Below, in pieces: positions 1 to 8,138 of a stretch of DNA of 64,000 nucleotides (the stretch's first letter is position 1; each line of letters begins with the position of its first letter). Under the pieces are notes generated by a model. The model was not told the DNA's origin. It did no database searches and was given only the letters and a program-made list of their open reading frames with translations. The stretch comes from Ilumatobacteraceae bacterium (GTDB taxonomy: Bacteria; Actinomycetota; Acidimicrobiia; Acidimicrobiales; Ilumatobacteraceae): contig JABSQH010000093.1 in assembly GCA_013213745.1 (NCBI GenBank), forward strand, positions 21,621-85,620, given 5' to 3'. The translations under genes were made by a program, and so were the position numbers.

Positions 1-380
1 CCGAAGGCGCGATGTCGATCGACGGTGTGATCTCCACCAAGGGCAAGACGGTTGGTCAGGAGGTGCGCCTCGGTGGCATCGGCGCCAAGGTCGCCGCTGG
101 TTTGGAAGCCTTGACCGGTCGCGAGTCGCGCACCATTGTGCTCGGCCACCTCCTGCGTGGCGGCCCGCCGACCGCGCTCGATCGACTCCTGGGTATGCGC
201 TTCGGTGCCGGCGCGGTGCGGGCGCTCGAGGAGGGCCACGACGGTGTCATGGTCGCGCTGCAGCCCCCGAACGTGATCTACGTCCCCCTGGCCGAGGCCA
301 CGGCCAGCATGAAGACCGTGCCGCCCGAGTGTGACACGATGCTGACCGCACGCGACCTGGGCATCAACTTCGGCGACTGA
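1..380 (+). CDS. 6-phosphofructokinase, C-terminal part (5' truncated by window edge)
   Basis: This is the last ~126 codons of a phosphofructokinase of the PfkA superfamily, which phosphorylates fructose 6-phosphate in glycolysis using ATP or pyrophosphate. The frame is open from the first bases of the window, so the ATG at position 12 is internal. The stretch VLGHLLRGGPPTALDRLLGMRFG is broken here as 'LGHLLRGGPPT' followed by 'LDRLLGMRFG', which is the conserved C-terminal substrate-binding region of the family. The phosphate-donor-determining glycines lie upstream, so ATP versus PPi use cannot be decided. The gene is followed convergently, after 11 bp, by the sulfatase gene. Confidence 0.88.
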   Translation, partial: EGAMSIDGVISTKGKTVGQEVRLGGIGAKVAAGLEALTGRESRTIVLGHLLRGGPPTALDRLLGMRFGAGAVRALEEGHDGVMVALQPPNVIYVPLAEATASMKTVPPECDTMLTARDLGINFGD

Positions 381-391
381 ACCGTCGCTGG

Positions 392-2197
392 CTACGAGGC
401 GCTCGCCCGGCGCGACGCATACGGCCACGACTCGTGGCGCGCCGGCACGCTCACGCGCCGCGTGAACGCCAGCCGCGCCACGAATTCGTCGAACACATCA
501 TCTGCGTCGCCGTCGGCGAGGTTGGTCAACTCGATCGCGTCGCCGTCGAGGTCGTACAGCTCCCACTGGTCGGCGAGGGCCTCGCGACGGTAGGTCTCGG
601 TGCCGTCGTCGAGCACGGAGGCGAGATGGCGTCGCCCGGGCTCGGTCCACGTCGCGGGATCGTCAAACGTGCGTACGAGCTTGTATAGGCGTCCATCGAT
701 GGCCGAGCGAGCGACGATCCCTTCGAAGTTGGCGCCGACATCCGCTGGTACGTGAATCATCAGCTCTGGTGGTGGATCGTCGCCCTGACCCGCCGCACGC
801 GCCACCGCTGACGCGCCGGTGTCACCTTCGCAGATGTTGTCGCGCGTCAGCATGTACACCGCTCGGGCAGCATCACTGGGGGCGCCATCGACGACGTCGA
901 GCAAGCTCGCTCCGGGGAGGGGGTGCACCTCGGTGAACGACGTCGCCAGCTGCGCTCCGATCGAGGCCTCGTCGAGGCCAGCTGCGTCGAGCAGTGTCGG
1001 CACGACATCGACGTGCGACGACGGATCGTCGACCACCCGGCTGCCGTCGGTGACGACCGCCCCATCAGCGATCCGGGCCACATGGAATGGGATCCGGGTC
1101 GCCTCGTCGTACAGGTTGAACCACTTCTGATGGAGTCCGCCGTGCGCCCCGAGGAGCTCTCCATGATCTGACGTTCGTACCACCACCGCGTGGGATGACC
1201 CGCCGTCGGTCACCGTCTGCCGGACCCGATCGACGGGCCCGTCGACCTCGGCGTGGAGGCGGTAATACAGATCGCGATACCGCTGTTCGTTGTCGGCGTA
1301 CAACGCAGCCACGGCGGCTGCTGGGCCGTACATCGACGGATAGGCCGCCCGGTATGCCGCCTGCGCGGCCGGCTTGCTCGAGAGGTCCTCCGCGTCCGTC
1401 GGCGACGGCCCCACAGGCGGCGGCTCGCGGTGCGGCGCGTCGACGAGCGGCTCGCCGCGGTTGATCCACAGGGGGAACAGCACGATGTCGTGCGGATTGA
1501 CGAAGCTTGCGACGAGCAGAAAGGGCCGCAGGGCATCGGCGTCTCCACGACGGCGTCGTGCGTAACGATTCTGCAGCCATGCGACGACTCGATCGGCGAT
1601 CAGCTCGTCACGGCGAACACCGGCGTTGCCCAACGCACCACCGTGCGGTTCAGGCCCGACCCAACCACTGAACCCGAACGGCGCCAACGGATCGGCGTCG
1701 AGATAGGCCGCGACCGCAGCCTGGTCAATGACGCCCTGGGCATCGTTCGTCGCCAGCGGCGTGCCGTCGGTGTCGATCAGATCGGCGTGACTGATGTGCC
1801 ACTTGCCGTCGTAGTGGGTGTCGTAGCCACCGGCGCGGAACCAGTTGCCCAGCGTCGGAACCTCGCCCTCGCGCAGCCAACGCAGCCGACTGTCGTCGGC
1901 CGTCTTCCCGAGGCCGTCTGTCTGGGTGACGCCGTGCACGTCGGGGTACTGCCCGGTGAACAGCGTTGGCCGGCTGGGTACGCACGCCAACGATCCGGTG
2001 TAGTGCCGATCAAACGACACTGCGTGGTCGGCAAACCACCGTTCGCCTGGCAGTTGCCGCCTTCGCCAGTCCGCCAGCTCGTCTGACTCGTAGGGCGGCG
2101 CCGCCCGCTCTTCGTCGGTCATGATCACGACGACGTCTGGCCGATCCTCACCGACCACGAGCGGACCGGCCACGCGCTGCCCAGCTGACGAGGACAT
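392..2197 (-). CDS. Type I sulfatase (formylglycine-dependent arylsulfatase/choline-sulfatase-like)
   Basis: A 601-residue sulfatase of the alkaline phosphatase superfamily that hydrolyses sulfate (or phosphonate) esters; the true substrate is not apparent. Residues 72-76 read C-V-P-S-R, the sulfatase signature in which Cys72 is converted to formylglycine by a maturase. Metal-binding motifs are visible: VVVIMTDEE near residue 25, and SDHGELLGAHG near residue 345. There is no signal peptide, so it is probably cytoplasmic. Its ATG shares one base with the stop of the upstream haloalkane dehalogenase gene (TGATG), so the two are translationally coupled. That pairing suggests degradation of exogenous organic compounds, but this is inference. 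Confidence 0.85.
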   Translation of the reverse strand: MSSSAGQRVAGPLVVGEDRPDVVVIMTDEERAAPPYESDELADWRRRQLPGERWFADHAVSFDRHYTGSLACVPSRPTLFTGQYPDVHGVTQTDGLGKTADDSRLRWLREGEVPTLGNWFRAGGYDTHYDGKWHISHADLIDTDGTPLATNDAQGVIDQAAVAAYLDADPLAPFGFSGWVGPEPHGGALGNAGVRRDELIADRVVAWLQNRYARRRRGDADALRPFLLVASFVNPHDIVLFPLWINRGEPLVDAPHREPPPVGPSPTDAEDLSSKPAAQAAYRAAYPSMYGPAAAVAALYADNEQRYRDLYYRLHAEVDGPVDRVRQTVTDGGSSHAVVVRTSDHGELLGAHGGLHQKWFNLYDEATRIPFHVARIADGAVVTDGSRVVDDPSSHVDVVPTLLDAAGLDEASIGAQLATSFTEVHPLPGASLLDVVDGAPSDAARAVYMLTRDNICEGDTGASAVARAAGQGDDPPPELMIHVPADVGANFEGIVARSAIDGRLYKLVRTFDDPATWTEPGRRHLASVLDDGTETYRREALADQWELYDLDGDAIELTNLADGDADDVFDEFVARLAFTRRVSVPARHESWPYASRRASAS

Positions 2198-3099
2198 CAG
2201 CCGATGAAGTCGACGAGCAGCTGCGCCAACTCGGGCCCGCGGTCCTCCTGCAGGAAGTGACCTCCCCCTTCGATGGTCACGTGACGCTGACCCTTGGCGC
2301 CCGGCACCTTCTCGAGAAACGGCGCATCACCGCCGGCGGTCACCGGATCGGAGTCGGAGAACGTCAGCAAGAACGGTTTGTCGAACGTCGCCAGCACCTC
2401 CCAGGCAGCTTCGTTGTCGGCAGTCGCCGGGTCGTCGGGCGTGGTCGGCACCAGCGTCGGGAAGATACGCGCCCCCGCCTTGTAGCGGTCGTCGGGGAAG
2501 GGCGCGTCGTACCCCGCGATCACATCTGCCGTCAGGTCGGTCGTACAGCCGCCGTTGATGATTGCGCCGACCGGGAAGTCAGGTGTCTCCTGCGAGAACT
2601 TCTGCCATGCGAGGAACGCATCGCTCGCAGGGCCATGGCCGGTCGGCAGGCCGGTGTTCCCGATCGCCACGCGGGAGTAACGCTCCGGCGCCTCGGCGAG
2701 CAGTCGCAAACCGATCAGACCACCCCAGTCCTGACCGAAGTAGGTGATGTCATGGAGGTCGAGCACGTCGAAAACCAGCTCGCGCATCCATGCCACATGA
2801 CGGGCAAAGGTGTAGTCAGCTTGCTCAGTCGGCTTGTCGCTGCGACCGAATCCGACGAGATCGGGGGCGATCACACGATGACCGGCGTCGGCGAGCACCG
2901 GAATCATGTGGCGATACAAGAAGCACCATGACGGTTCGCCGTGCATCAACAGCACAGGGGGTGCGTCGGCGGGGCCCTCGTCAAGGTAGTGCACGCGCAG
3001 CGTGCCGCCATCGCCGTCGCCGATGTCGGCGTAGTGCGGAGCGAACGAATAGCCGGGCAGACCGTCGAATCGTTCGTCGGGTGTGCGAATGGTGTCCAC
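2197..3099 (-). CDS. Haloalkane dehalogenase (alpha/beta hydrolase, DhlA/HLD-I-like)
   Basis: A 300-residue alpha/beta hydrolase closely resembling haloalkane dehalogenases, which cleave carbon-halogen bonds hydrolytically. The N-terminus has the family-typical TIRTPDERF start, then HGEPSW (oxyanion and halide-stabilising Trp), the nucleophile elbow GQDWGG (Asp nucleophile), a late acidic residue in the SDSDP region, and the catalytic His in GGGHFLQED. The reading frame is open ~83 codons further upstream, but that part is Arg-rich and overlaps the divergent DUF2252 gene, so the GTG at 3099 is chosen; the resulting length matches the family. Substrate specificity cannot be read from sequence. 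It is the first gene of a two-gene unit with the sulfatase. Confidence 0.85.
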   Translation of the reverse strand: MDTIRTPDERFDGLPGYSFAPHYADIGDGDGGTLRVHYLDEGPADAPPVLLMHGEPSWCFLYRHMIPVLADAGHRVIAPDLVGFGRSDKPTEQADYTFARHVAWMRELVFDVLDLHDITYFGQDWGGLIGLRLLAEAPERYSRVAIGNTGLPTGHGPASDAFLAWQKFSQETPDFPVGAIINGGCTTDLTADVIAGYDAPFPDDRYKAGARIFPTLVPTTPDDPATADNEAAWEVLATFDKPFLLTFSDSDPVTAGGDAPFLEKVPGAKGQRHVTIEGGGHFLQEDRGPELAQLLVDFIG

Positions 3100-3188
3100 A
3101 GGGCGAAGGTAGCAGTCGTCCCGGCGACTGCGAGTACGACTCTCACACGACGGCGAGCACGCCGGCGGCGGGCCGTAGGCTCCGGGCG

Positions 3189-4622
3189 ATGACCGTCCCC
3201 GAACACAACACGTTGACGGCTCGCCGTCTGCGCGCCGTGCAACACCGCAGCGCTCGACGAGCACGCGCCGATGCCGGTCGCAGCCGCCGCGAACGCGTTC
3301 CGATCGATGCTCACTCCGAGGTCGATGTCGATCAACGACCGGACCCACTGGCCATCCTCACGGCCCAGGACACCACGCGACTCGCAGCGCTGGTCCCGAT
3401 CCGCCACAGCCGGATGAGCCCGACGCCGTTCACGATGTATCGCGGGTCTGCCGCGGTGATGGCGAGCGATCTGCACCGATCTCCGACCACCGACCTGCAG
3501 GTACAGCTGTGCGGTGACGCGCATCTCTCGAACTTCGGCATGTTCTTCGGGCCCGACCGTCGCCTCGTCGTCGACGTCAACGACTTCGACGAAACACTCC
3601 CCGGACCGTTCGAGTGGGACGTCAAACGCCTCGCCGCAAGCGTGGTGATCGCCGGACGCGACAACCGGTTCGACGACGCGTCGATCCGACGAGCCACGCG
3701 CGCCGCGATCGAGGGGTACTGCACCGAGCTCGGCCGGACGGCGCGCATCGATCCTCTGACCGCTGTGTACGAGCGGCTCGAGGTGCAGCGGGCGGTTGCG
3801 AAGCTGCAGGGCAAGAAGCGCAAACGCGCCGACAAAGTCGTTCGCAAATCGCGTTCCAAGACGAGCATGCGCGCCGTGAGCAAGCTCACCGACATCGTCG
3901 ACGGACGAAGGCGCATCGTCGCGGATCCGCCGCGCATCGTCCCGCTCGAGCTCGCCCACCAACCCGAACTGCTCCCCGATGTACTCGACTTCTTCGAGCG
4001 CTACCTCCAGAGCCTGCCGGCGCATCGCCGCGCGCTGCTCGACCGGTACTCGATCGTCGACGTCGCGCACAAGATCGTCGGCGTCGGCAGCGTCGGCACG
4101 CGGTGCGTGATCGTGCTCCTCGAGAGCGGCGACGGCGAGCCACTGTTCCTGCAGTTCAAAGAAGCCGGGCAATCGGTTCTCGAGCCGCACACATCCGCAA
4201 GCCGTTACACCAACCAAGGAGAACGGGTCGTCCAAGGTCAGCGACTCATGCAGACAATGGGCGACATCCTCCTCGGTTGGGCCACGTTCGAACGCTCCGA
4301 CGGTGCCACGCGCGACTTCTACTTCCGCCAGCTGTGGGACGGGAAGGGCTCGTTCGACATCGACCGGATGGGTCGCAAGGCGTTCGCGCAATACGCCCAC
4401 ACGTGCGGACGAGTGCTCGCGCTCGCGCACAGCCGGTCAGGGGACGCAGCGATGATCGCCGGTTACGTCCTCGACGACGCACTCGCCGACTCTCCGTCCG
4501 GTCGCGAGTTCGTCGATGCGATCGACCGGTTCGCGCATACCTACGCCGACCTGGTCGACGTCGACCACGCTGCCTACCTCGACGCGATTCGCGCGGGCAC
4601 GATCAGCACCAGGGACGGCTGA
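3189..4622 (+). CDS. DUF2252 family protein
   Basis: A 477-residue member of DUF2252, an uncharacterised family common in actinobacteria that is thought to have a protein-kinase/aminoglycoside-phosphotransferase-like fold. Visible family motifs are CGDAHLSNFG followed by DVNDFDE (around residues 108-140), resembling the catalytic and metal-binding loops of kinase-like folds, and later FLQFKEA and YFRQLWDGKGS. The ATG at 3189 is preferred over upstream in-frame codons because residues before it are low-complexity Arg-rich and overlap the divergent dehalogenase. It opens a close forward gene run: the next ATG is 2 bp after its stop. The substrate is unknown. Confidence 0.85.
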   Translation: MTVPEHNTLTARRLRAVQHRSARRARADAGRSRRERVPIDAHSEVDVDQRPDPLAILTAQDTTRLAALVPIRHSRMSPTPFTMYRGSAAVMASDLHRSPTTDLQVQLCGDAHLSNFGMFFGPDRRLVVDVNDFDETLPGPFEWDVKRLAASVVIAGRDNRFDDASIRRATRAAIEGYCTELGRTARIDPLTAVYERLEVQRAVAKLQGKKRKRADKVVRKSRSKTSMRAVSKLTDIVDGRRRIVADPPRIVPLELAHQPELLPDVLDFFERYLQSLPAHRRALLDRYSIVDVAHKIVGVGSVGTRCVIVLLESGDGEPLFLQFKEAGQSVLEPHTSASRYTNQGERVVQGQRLMQTMGDILLGWATFERSDGATRDFYFRQLWDGKGSFDIDRMGRKAFAQYAHTCGRVLALAHSRSGDAAMIAGYVLDDALADSPSGREFVDAIDRFAHTYADLVDVDHAAYLDAIRAGTISTRDG

Positions 4623-4624
4623 AG

Positions 4625-5296
4625 ATGTACGCCGTCGCCACCTTCCTGGTCGTCGCGGTCATGACCCTGACGTTCACCCGACTCGCCACCGGCGCGCTGC
4701 TGGCCACGGGGATGCCACCAGACATCGCTGCGTTCCAGGCGCGCTCTGCGTTCAGCGGAGCGGGGTTCACGACGACCGAGGCCGAGAACGTCGTCAATCA
4801 CCCTGTGCGCCGACGAATCATTGCGACGACGATGTTCGTCGGGAGCCTCGGCACCCCCACCCTCGTCGTGTCGGTGATGGTCGGGCTCATCGCTCCCGGC
4901 CCGGGTTCGACCACCGAACGCTCACTGGTTGCGTTCTCCGGGCTGCTCTTCATCGTGCTGGTGGCAACGAACAGACCGATGACGCGCATCTTGACCGACG
5001 TCGGTCGGCGCTACGCGAATCGCCGGCTGCTGCCGGCATTGTCGACCGAGGTCGACGAAGAGCTCACGCTCGGCGCCGACCACATCGTCGCCACGCTGCG
5101 AATCGATAAGCACCCGGACAATACGTACCGAAGTCTCTCCGCGATGTCCGACGGACTCCCCGATGTACGAGTGCTCGGCCTCCGACGGGAGGGCGACTAC
5201 CTCGACGCGACGGGCTCCGATGTCGAACTCCACCCGGGCGACGAGCTCATCGTCTACGGCAGCCGCGACTCGATCGCCGCACTCGGCTCATCGTGA
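4625..5296 (+). CDS. Membrane protein with C-terminal TrkA_C (RCK_C) domain
   Basis: A 223-residue protein with hydrophobic segments at about residues 2-20, 60-85 and 98-115, then a cytosolic TrkA_C domain (residues ~150-220; pattern VRVLGLRREGDY...HPGDELIVYGS). RCK_C domains bind small ligands and gate potassium or cation transport. The region FSGAGFTTTEAENV looks like the filter/pore-helix segment seen in Trk/Ktr-type proteins, but the protein is too short to be a full channel. The gene sits 2 bp after DUF2252 and upstream of a cation/proton antiporter, which fits a role in ion homeostasis. It could be an accessory or regulatory subunit. Confidence 0.72.
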   Translation: MYAVATFLVVAVMTLTFTRLATGALLATGMPPDIAAFQARSAFSGAGFTTTEAENVVNHPVRRRIIATTMFVGSLGTPTLVVSVMVGLIAPGPGSTTERSLVAFSGLLFIVLVATNRPMTRILTDVGRRYANRRLLPALSTEVDEELTLGADHIVATLRIDKHPDNTYRSLSAMSDGLPDVRVLGLRREGDYLDATGSDVELHPGDELIVYGSRDSIAALGSS

Positions 5297-5312
5297 CGGC
5301 GACGAGCGACTG

Positions 5313-6167
5313 ATGCTCGTCTGCCTTGGCGATCTCGTCGACGACGTGATCGTGCACCAGCGCGCCGCAGCGTTCAGCTTCGCTGCCGATACCGAGTCGT
5401 ACGTTTCCCGCCGTCGGGGCGGCAGCGCCGCCAACGTCGTCGCCACTGCGCAACGGATCGGTACGCCGGCACGTCTACTCGCGGCTGCAGGCGCCGACCG
5501 CGTCGGTGACGGACTTGTCGATGACCTGCGACGACGCGGCATCGACACGCGCTTCATCCAACGGCGCGGACGCAGTGGAACCGTCGTCGCACTGGTGGAC
5601 CACACCGGTGAGCGCTCGATGCTCACCGACCGCGGCACGTCCGCGGATTTTCGGCCGCCGCCGAGGACTGCGCTGCGCGGGACCCGCGCCCTGCACATAC
5701 CGCTGTACTCGCTCGCCGAGCCACCCCTGGCCCACACCGCAACCGGGTTGGCGAAGTTGGCCCATGAGCGGGGACTACTCGTCACCGTCGACGCGTCGTC
5801 GGCGAGCTTGCTCGACGAACTGGGCCGCGCCCGGGTCGGTTCGCTGCTCGACCAGCTCGATCCCTTCGTCGTCCTGGCCAATGCCGACGAGGCCCAACGC
5901 ATCGACTCGGCACCGAACTACCTGGTTGCCAAAGCCGGGAGCGGGCCGACCACAATCATCCGTGATGGCCATGCCGTGGGCGAGGTGCCAGCGATCGCCC
6001 TCACCGGCGTCGACGACACCACCGGCGCCGGTGATGCCTTCGCTGCGGGGATGCTGACCGGCTTGATCGAGACCCCCGACGAGCTGGTCGGCGCATGCCA
6101 CCGAGGTCACCTCACAGCTGCAGCTCTCCTCGTCGGTCGCGGCGCCGGGCGGCAACACGAGCGATGA
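5313..6167 (+). CDS. PfkB/ribokinase family carbohydrate kinase
   Basis: A 284-residue PfkB-family kinase that phosphorylates a sugar or nucleoside with ATP. Near the N-terminus RRGGSAANVVATAQRIG is the first PfkB signature (glycine-rich, substrate binding), and DDTTGAGDAFAAG near residue 230 is the second, containing the catalytic Asp and the anion hole. The ATG at 5313 gives the usual MLVCLGDL beginning of the fold; upstream in-frame sequence is Ser/Arg-rich filler overlapping the previous gene. The substrate is not predictable. It is spaced 16 bp from the TrkA_C gene and 7 bp from the antiporter, so it is probably cotranscribed. Confidence 0.82.
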   Translation: MLVCLGDLVDDVIVHQRAAAFSFAADTESYVSRRRGGSAANVVATAQRIGTPARLLAAAGADRVGDGLVDDLRRRGIDTRFIQRRGRSGTVVALVDHTGERSMLTDRGTSADFRPPPRTALRGTRALHIPLYSLAEPPLAHTATGLAKLAHERGLLVTVDASSASLLDELGRARVGSLLDQLDPFVVLANADEAQRIDSAPNYLVAKAGSGPTTIIRDGHAVGEVPAIALTGVDDTTGAGDAFAAGMLTGLIETPDELVGACHRGHLTAAALLVGRGAGRQHER

Positions 6168-6174
6168 TGGACCT

Positions 6175-8109
6175 GTGAGCGAAGACGAAATCCTGATTGC
6201 ACTCGGCACGATCGTCGTGTTCGGCGTGGGTGCACAATGGATCGGTCGGCGCGTCGGCATCCCCTCGATCCTCACCCTTCTTCCTGCGGGGTTGCTCGCC
6301 GGCGACGTGTTCGATCTCGTCAACCCGACCGATCTCTTCGGCGATCTCCTGTTTCCCCTGGTCGCCTTGCTCCTCGGCCTGTTGCTGTTCCAGGCGGGTC
6401 TGCAACTGCGGATCCACGATCTGCCGTCGCACGCGCGGCGATCGGTGGCGCGATTGGTGTCCGTCGGCGCGCTGATCACATTCATCGGTGCATCGATCAC
6501 CGTCTGGCTGTTGTTCGACGTCTCCATCGGGTTGGCCGTCATGGTCGGCTCGATCCTGATCGTGTCGGGGCCGACGGTCGTGGGGCCGCTGCTGGCAGTC
6601 GTCCGCCCCGTCGCGCCCAACGGTTCGATCCTCAATTGGGAGAGCACGGTCCTCGACCCCATCGGCGCCACCGTCGGCGTCGTCGTACTCAACCTCCTGC
6701 TGGCAGTCGAGCGGCCTGGGCTCCACCCCCTGCTGCAGTTGCTCGAACGTCTTGGGCTCGGCATCGGCGTCGGATTGGTGATGGGACTTGTTCTGGTACT
6801 GGTGATGTCGAGGTTCCTGCTCACCGACGACATGGAGGCGTCGGTGGCGCTGCTGTTCGCGGTGCTCGCATTCACCATCGCCGAGGTGCTCCTGAGTGAG
6901 GCCGGGTTCTTCGCCACCGTGACCGTCGGCATCTTCGCCGCCAACCAGGGCCTGGTGGCGACGCAACGCATCGTCGGTGTCAGCGAGACCCTCGACGTGT
7001 TGATCATCGGAACGTTGTTCATCGTCTTGGGAGCGCTGGTCCAGATCGAGGACTTGATCGACTACGCGCTGCCGACCGCAGGCCTGGTGGTCGTGCTCGT
7101 CTTCATCATCCGCCCGTTGTCCGTCGCCATCGGTCTCGCAGGTCTCTCGTTGCCCTGGCGCGACCGCGCCTTGATCGCATGGGTCGACCCGCGCGGCGTA
7201 GTCGCCGCCGCGACCGCGGCCCAGTTCGCCGGTCGGCTCGACAACGACGGCTACGACACCGAGTTCATGCTGCCGGTCGTGTTCGGGGTGATCCTCGGGA
7301 CCGGCGTCTTCTACGGCATCACCACCCCCTTCGTTGCGCGCTGGCTACGCGTGGCGCGACCCAGCCCGACGGGCGTCGGCCTCCTGGGCAACGACCCGTG
7401 GTTGGATGACTTCGCCGCAGCGTTGGCGCGTGCGGGCGCACGAGTCCTCCTCGTCACCACGCGGCCGCCTCCTCCAGACCAACTGGTTCCCGGCGCTACG
7501 ACCGTCGACGTCGCACCCCTGCACCCGACCACGCCCGGGCCGTTCTTCCCGCGACCCAGCTCGCTGCCCATCGAAACGGCGACCGATCCAGATTCTCACG
7601 GAAGCATCACCACGCTGTCTCTGCACGCCGGCCTGCAAGAGGTCGAAGAGGCCGTGGAGGAAGCTGCCGTTGCCGACATGGTCGTCTCGTTTCGTCAGGG
7701 TGCGGTCAACGCGCTCGTGATCTCCACCTTCATCGAGGTCCTCGGTCGCCGGCAGGTGCTGCTGCTCCCCGACGGCAGCTCCGCTGCACCGCGCCGCCTG
7801 ATCCCCTCGCCGGGCGAAGGAACGTCACACATCATTCCTTCGCCGCTGCGCATCACGAACCGTCCGTTCCGCGGCGCGTTGACCCTCACCTCGATCGTCG
7901 AACGGTTGCGCTCCGGATGGCAGATCGAGACCTTCGACCACTCGCCGCCGGCCGACTCGATCGTGTTGGCGGCCGTCGGCGACGACGGCCGCGTCGACCT
8001 CCAGCGCCCGCAACCGAGCGAGCATCAGCGCGGCCGCCACCGCAGATCGAGTCGCGACGAGAACGTCAGCTTCGTTGTCCTGACGCCCGGCTCAGCTCCC
8101 CCGAATTGA
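6175..8109 (+). CDS. Monovalent cation/proton antiporter, CPA1 (NhaP-like), with C-terminal cytosolic domain
   Basis: A 644-residue antiporter exchanging Na+ or K+ for protons across the cytoplasmic membrane. The first ~395 residues form about 12 hydrophobic helices. Motifs typical of the CPA1 family include SGPTVVGPLLAVVRP (ion-binding helix region) and AWVDPRGVVAAATAAQFA (the conserved Arg/Gly helix). Residues ~400-644 are soluble and look like a degenerate RCK/nucleotide-binding domain (LLGNDPWLDDFAAALARAGARVLLVT). It starts with GTG 7 bp after the PfkB stop. With the TrkA_C protein upstream, this run probably handles potassium or pH balance. Confidence 0.85.
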   Translation: MSEDEILIALGTIVVFGVGAQWIGRRVGIPSILTLLPAGLLAGDVFDLVNPTDLFGDLLFPLVALLLGLLLFQAGLQLRIHDLPSHARRSVARLVSVGALITFIGASITVWLLFDVSIGLAVMVGSILIVSGPTVVGPLLAVVRPVAPNGSILNWESTVLDPIGATVGVVVLNLLLAVERPGLHPLLQLLERLGLGIGVGLVMGLVLVLVMSRFLLTDDMEASVALLFAVLAFTIAEVLLSEAGFFATVTVGIFAANQGLVATQRIVGVSETLDVLIIGTLFIVLGALVQIEDLIDYALPTAGLVVVLVFIIRPLSVAIGLAGLSLPWRDRALIAWVDPRGVVAAATAAQFAGRLDNDGYDTEFMLPVVFGVILGTGVFYGITTPFVARWLRVARPSPTGVGLLGNDPWLDDFAAALARAGARVLLVTTRPPPPDQLVPGATTVDVAPLHPTTPGPFFPRPSSLPIETATDPDSHGSITTLSLHAGLQEVEEAVEEAAVADMVVSFRQGAVNALVISTFIEVLGRRQVLLLPDGSSAAPRRLIPSPGEGTSHIIPSPLRITNRPFRGALTLTSIVERLRSGWQIETFDHSPPADSIVLAAVGDDGRVDLQRPQPSEHQRGRHRRSSRDENVSFVVLTPGSAPPN

Positions 8110-8138
8110 CCCCTTCCACCGCCGAGTGTCGCCGACGT

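Noticed and set aside
2946..4430. Long minus-strand open frame opposite DUF2252.
   Set aside because: It is a high-GC shadow of DUF2252 with low-complexity composition and no domain; the plus-strand gene has clear motifs.
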